DNA of 64,000 nucleotides from assembly GCA_036260935.1 (NCBI GenBank), contig DATALQ010000051.1, positions 293,092 to 357,091 on the forward strand, given 5' to 3'. Below are positions 61,367 through 64,000 of the stretch, one piece after another. The position numbers were made by a program, and so were the translations under genes. A model generated the notes under the pieces. The model was not told the DNA's origin. It was given only the letters and a program-made list of their open reading frames with translations, and ran no database searches. This DNA is from JAEYOM01 sp036260935 (GTDB lineage Bacteria > Bacillota > Clostridia > Acetivibrionales > DTU013). Every line of letters starts with the position of its first letter. The first letter of the stretch is position 1.

Positions 61367-62859
61367 CTTTTTACTTTAACTCCTGAAGTATGTATTACAA
61401 AAGCTCTAAAGCTCTCTGTTCTCACATAAATAAACTCACAACCACCAAAGTCCTCCCTGTATTCACACATATCAACAGTGCGGCTTGGATTGGACCAGCT
61501 TAATTTCTTATCATTAAGAATAAAATTCATAAGATTTTTCCCTTGTTTTGAGCCATAAATATTCATTAACATCGATTGAGCTATCTCTACATACCTGTCC
61601 TCGGTAAAATCGTATTTCGAGTAATTACCACTCGTATCATCATCATACCCTTGTTTTCTAAGGTACTCACCAGTACACAAAGAGCCGATCTGCCACTTGT
61701 ATGTTATGGGCTCCTTTTGCTTTCCTGGAAACTCTTCTATAGGCTCTTCAGTCCAAATATCTACACTGAACATACTACCGGCAATTCTCCTATTTTCGAA
61801 GCACCCTTTATCCTCAAAATACTCGATCATTAAGTAGCTACGGGTATCAGCGTAAGGATAAAATCCAACGCTGACAAACCCGCCGTATTTCCTTACAAGA
61901 TTGACAAGATCGCGGGTCATTTCGTATACTTCCTTATTGGCATATGGATTATATTTATCAGGTGGTAATATCCTTTTTGAGTACCGTTTAACATCTTCAG
62001 GCATCGTGACTGTCGTATCGAAATATATCAATCCGTCCTTTACTTCCGCTATAGCATCGGTGTAAATGTACTTCTCCGCTTCAGCGCTTCTCATGAAGGC
62101 CTCGAATTCCTCATCTGGGTCCGCCTTATATTCCGATCCGGAACCGGGAGTTATCGCCGATGATGTTGTCGGGTTTGTACCCGGTTGTACAGGTGTTACT
62201 TTCTCTCTGGCGGATGCGTCGATCATTCTAAGACATACTGTTACCGTCTCAGCACGGGTAAGGCCCCTGTCGGCCTTGAATGTGCCATCGGGGTAGCCGG
62301 ATAGCATACCCATATCATATGCCTTGACGACCCATGCCTTATATACGCTCGACATCTGGCCATAGTCCTTTATCAGAGGTGTGATCGTCTTTTCATCCCT
62401 GTATTTGTAGCCCGGTTCAATGTCTTCCATTGCCCTTACAACCAGGCGGGCCATTTCACCTCTGGTTACCTGTCGCTTGTATGCTTTATAGGGATCGCTG
62501 CCGATAGATGCAAATTCGTTTCCGGCAATATATCCGAGTTCCTTTGCCTTGTCTATATAGGGCTGCGCCCAGTAGGTCTTACCTGCGGGAAGTGATATCC
62601 CTCTGGCGGCTATTATACATTTGACGAATTCACTGACGGTCAGCATACCCTGCGGTTTCAACGTTCCATCCCCATAGCCCTCAAGTATGTGTCTGGAATC
62701 CTGCGTTATACGTGTAAGCGAATCGACATACCACGCATTCGCAGGGACATCCTTGAATACCGAAGCCGCATATATCGGCTGCGTCGGAGCTGCCGCCTGT
62801 ACCAGCATCGTGGCTATCACAAATATCAGGATCATACCTCTTCTCAGTGCTGTTTTCAT
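61363..62859 (-). CDS. S-layer-homology domain surface protein
   Basis: A 498-residue exported protein. A signal peptide covers residues 1-31. Three SLH domains span about residues 32-215: FKDVPANAWYVDSLTRITQD, then a second with YWAQPYIDKAKELGYIAG, and a third with YKAWVVKAYDMGMLSGYPDG. SLH domains bind the pyruvylated secondary cell wall polymer. A Thr/Pro/Ser linker is followed by a C-terminal domain of about 260 residues that I do not recognise. Preceded by a consensus promoter. It is the first gene of a unit with the 1129-residue protein and the lipoprotein. Confidence 0.92.
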   Translation of the reverse strand: MKTALRRGMILIFVIATMLVQAAAPTQPIYAASVFKDVPANAWYVDSLTRITQDSRHILEGYGDGTLKPQGMLTVSEFVKCIIAARGISLPAGKTYWAQPYIDKAKELGYIAGNEFASIGSDPYKAYKRQVTRGEMARLVVRAMEDIEPGYKYRDEKTITPLIKDYGQMSSVYKAWVVKAYDMGMLSGYPDGTFKADRGLTRAETVTVCLRMIDASAREKVTPVQPGTNPTTSSAITPGSGSEYKADPDEEFEAFMRSAEAEKYIYTDAIAEVKDGLIYFDTTVTMPEDVKRYSKRILPPDKYNPYANKEVYEMTRDLVNLVRKYGGFVSVGFYPYADTRSYLMIEYFEDKGCFENRRIAGSMFSVDIWTEEPIEEFPGKQKEPITYKWQIGSLCTGEYLRKQGYDDDTSGNYSKYDFTEDRYVEIAQSMLMNIYGSKQGKNLMNFILNDKKLSWSNPSRTVDMCEYREDFGGCEFIYVRTESFRAFVIHTSGVKVKR

Positions 62860-62912
62860 TGATTAACCCCCTGAATAATTTCTATATCTGTATCTATTTT
62901 CCACGCAAACCG

Positions 62913-62942
62913 ATTATATCAAAAAGAAAAAAGCTACGTCAA
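62913..62942 (-). promoter_or_regulatory. Promoter of the SLH-led unit
   Basis: On the minus strand TTGACG (62937-62942) and TATAAT (62913-62918) are 18 bases apart. The core TTTGATATAATCGG matches the promoter at 46341-46370 exactly over 14 bases. The rest of the 450-base gap to the divergent gene at 63311 shows no gene; only weak promoter boxes for the plus-strand gene (TATACT at 63269) are seen. Confidence 0.75.
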
Positions 62943-63310
62943 ATACATTTGTTAATCTTAACTTACTTTTATCGCTTTTAATCCCGATCTTTAGAATGCT
63001 GCAATGTCCAACCTGCCCCTTTTTCAAGATAACCGCCGTCTCGGAAAATAATATTCTTGAGGTCATGTTCTATCTTTTTTTAATCATTTCTTAACTTTTA
63101 CCTCTGACGTATAGAATCTGAAAACTTGGTTATTCAGCGTTCGTTGATATATGAATTCACAAATGGTGAGATGCCGGTATGTATAATCGATATTATATAC
63201 ATCAGAGGTAGTTTGTCCGAAAAATCATGTTATATATCAACCTTTGTTCACTTCCTTCCAAAATATGCTATACTAGTAGCTATAATGTCACATCGCTGGA
63301 GGATCATTCA

Positions 63311-64000
63311 ATGGCAAAATTCAAAGTTGATACCACAGTGTTGACCGATCGGGCACTAAAGCTGAATGGATTAACTTCCAGAATCAAAAGCCTTCAGGAT
63401 TCGGTGAACAGGGTTACGGTAAATCTGAGTTCATGCTCATATTACGACCAGTTTTCATCTGCATTGCGCAAGGTATACATAGATATACAGACACTTTCAA
63501 ATAATGTCCAATACTTTAGCAAGGTTCTGATCCTTATGCTCGGCACTGTCATTCTTTTCAGCACGGTATCAGGGTGCAGCCTGAAAAAGGAGGCTCTTGT
63601 GATACCCAAAGAAGAGGCGGTTGAAGCACGCGGAAAAGAATTGACGAATGTACTGCAGGCTATTTTAAAGGAACGCAAATTCAATGGAAAAAGCATTGAA
63701 TGGGATGGAATTCAGGCTACGCTCGTACGCGACGAATTAGACGACAAGAATATACTTGATGGCCGTTCCGGGCTTTTCGAGGTGAAAGAAATCGATACGG
63801 CTACCGGTATCACTCTTTATAGCTTCTCTACCCCCAACAATGAGGATCTGTTTTCAGAGGGCTCCCTGCCGGTGGTAGACAACCCGGAAGAATACATACT
63901 TAAAAGTTCTAACCGGTACTTATCCCTGAAGAAGCAGGATATCACCAACTACGATGCTCTGGCAGAGGAATCCTCCACAGATACGCAATTGATAGAGCTG
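63311..64000 (+). CDS. WXG-like domain fused to a lipoprotein-like protein (partial at right edge)
   Basis: An open frame of 230 codons runs off the window. GGAGG lies 8 bases before the ATG. The first 70 residues (MAKFKVDTTVLTDRALKLNG, then LTSRIKSLQDSVNRVTVNLS) match the helical hairpin of the effectors in this locus but lack the LDWD turn motif. In the place of the end of helix 2, a hydrophobic stretch (VLILMLGTVILFSTVSGC) appears that is shaped like a lipoprotein signal with lipobox VSGC. Beyond it is a hydrophilic domain I do not recognise. It is oriented away from the rest of the locus and may start the adjoining part of it. Confidence 0.75.
   Translation, partial: MAKFKVDTTVLTDRALKLNGLTSRIKSLQDSVNRVTVNLSSCSYYDQFSSALRKVYIDIQTLSNNVQYFSKVLILMLGTVILFSTVSGCSLKKEALVIPKEEAVEARGKELTNVLQAILKERKFNGKSIEWDGIQATLVRDELDDKNILDGRSGLFEVKEIDTATGITLYSFSTPNNEDLFSEGSLPVVDNPEEYILKSSNRYLSLKKQDITNYDALAEESSTDTQLIEL

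Noticed and set aside
63442..63696. Minus-strand open frame at the right edge
   Set aside because: The opposite strand holds a 230-codon frame with GGAGG site and a family-like N-terminus.

Overview
The window reads as chromosomal DNA of a low-to-moderate-GC Firmicute of the class Clostridia. The evidence is strong AGGAGG-type ribosome binding sites throughout, S-layer-homology (SLH) surface proteins, a CTC-type L25 protein, Lrp, OmpR and PfkB genes of clostridial style, and a cluster of WXG100 proteins typical of Firmicute type VII secretion. Species cannot be fixed from the sequence alone.

Layout. (1) 1-4.9 kb: an AT-rich run of small plus-strand accessory genes (two SAM methyltransferases plus a decayed third, a BAAT-like hydrolase, a double-4Fe-4S protein, a NUDIX hydrolase, a HAD hydrolase). 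Their intergenic gaps share short repeats, as in a cassette-like accessory region. (2) 4.9-14 kb: mostly minus-strand housekeeping and signalling genes: EFR1 flavodoxin-ferredoxin, YjbQ, sirtuin, an amino-acid ABC transporter followed directly by a two-component system, and an AhpD-like/SDR pair. A 27-bp tandem repeat lies inside the transporter operon. (3) 14-26 kb: a zinc-ribbon membrane protein, then a copper-handling operon (SafE/cupredoxin fusion, CopA, CopZ), ribosomal protein L25, a secreted beta-propeller protein and an SPFH protein. (4) 26-44.8 kb: a glycerate kinase/PfkB pair, Lrp regulator, MBL hydrolase, lipoprotein, an autoregulated-looking Phd-Uma2 fusion, FMN-binding protein, GAPDH with a divergent LysR regulator, a secreted beta-helix protein, an SsuABC/NMT1-like ABC transporter, MATE pump, AraC regulator and a four-domain CoA-disulfide-reductase/rhodanese/TusA/DsrE protein.

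(5) 44.9-64 kb: a minus-strand type VII secretion (Esx) effector locus, the most interesting part. It holds three WXG100 proteins, four larger proteins sharing a WXG-like N-terminal domain with a conserved LDWD..GEQQL motif and different C-termini (two Cys-His peptidase-like, one HExxHxxGxxD metalloprotease, one Gly/Ala-rich repeat domain), two DUF4176 proteins (one a lipoprotein), and a protein whose layout recalls the mycobacterial chaperone EspG. It also holds several membrane or lipoprotein partners (possible immunity proteins), a CpaE/MinD-like protein with a degenerate P-loop, and SLH surface proteins. At the right edge a divergent plus-strand gene encodes a WXG-like domain fused to a lipoprotein. 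Two promoters in this locus share a dyad element placed identically upstream of the -35 box, and two others share a promoter core, suggesting coordinated expression. No EssC/YukB ATPase, EsaA/EssA/EssB or YukD gene is in the window, so the secretion machine itself must lie elsewhere.
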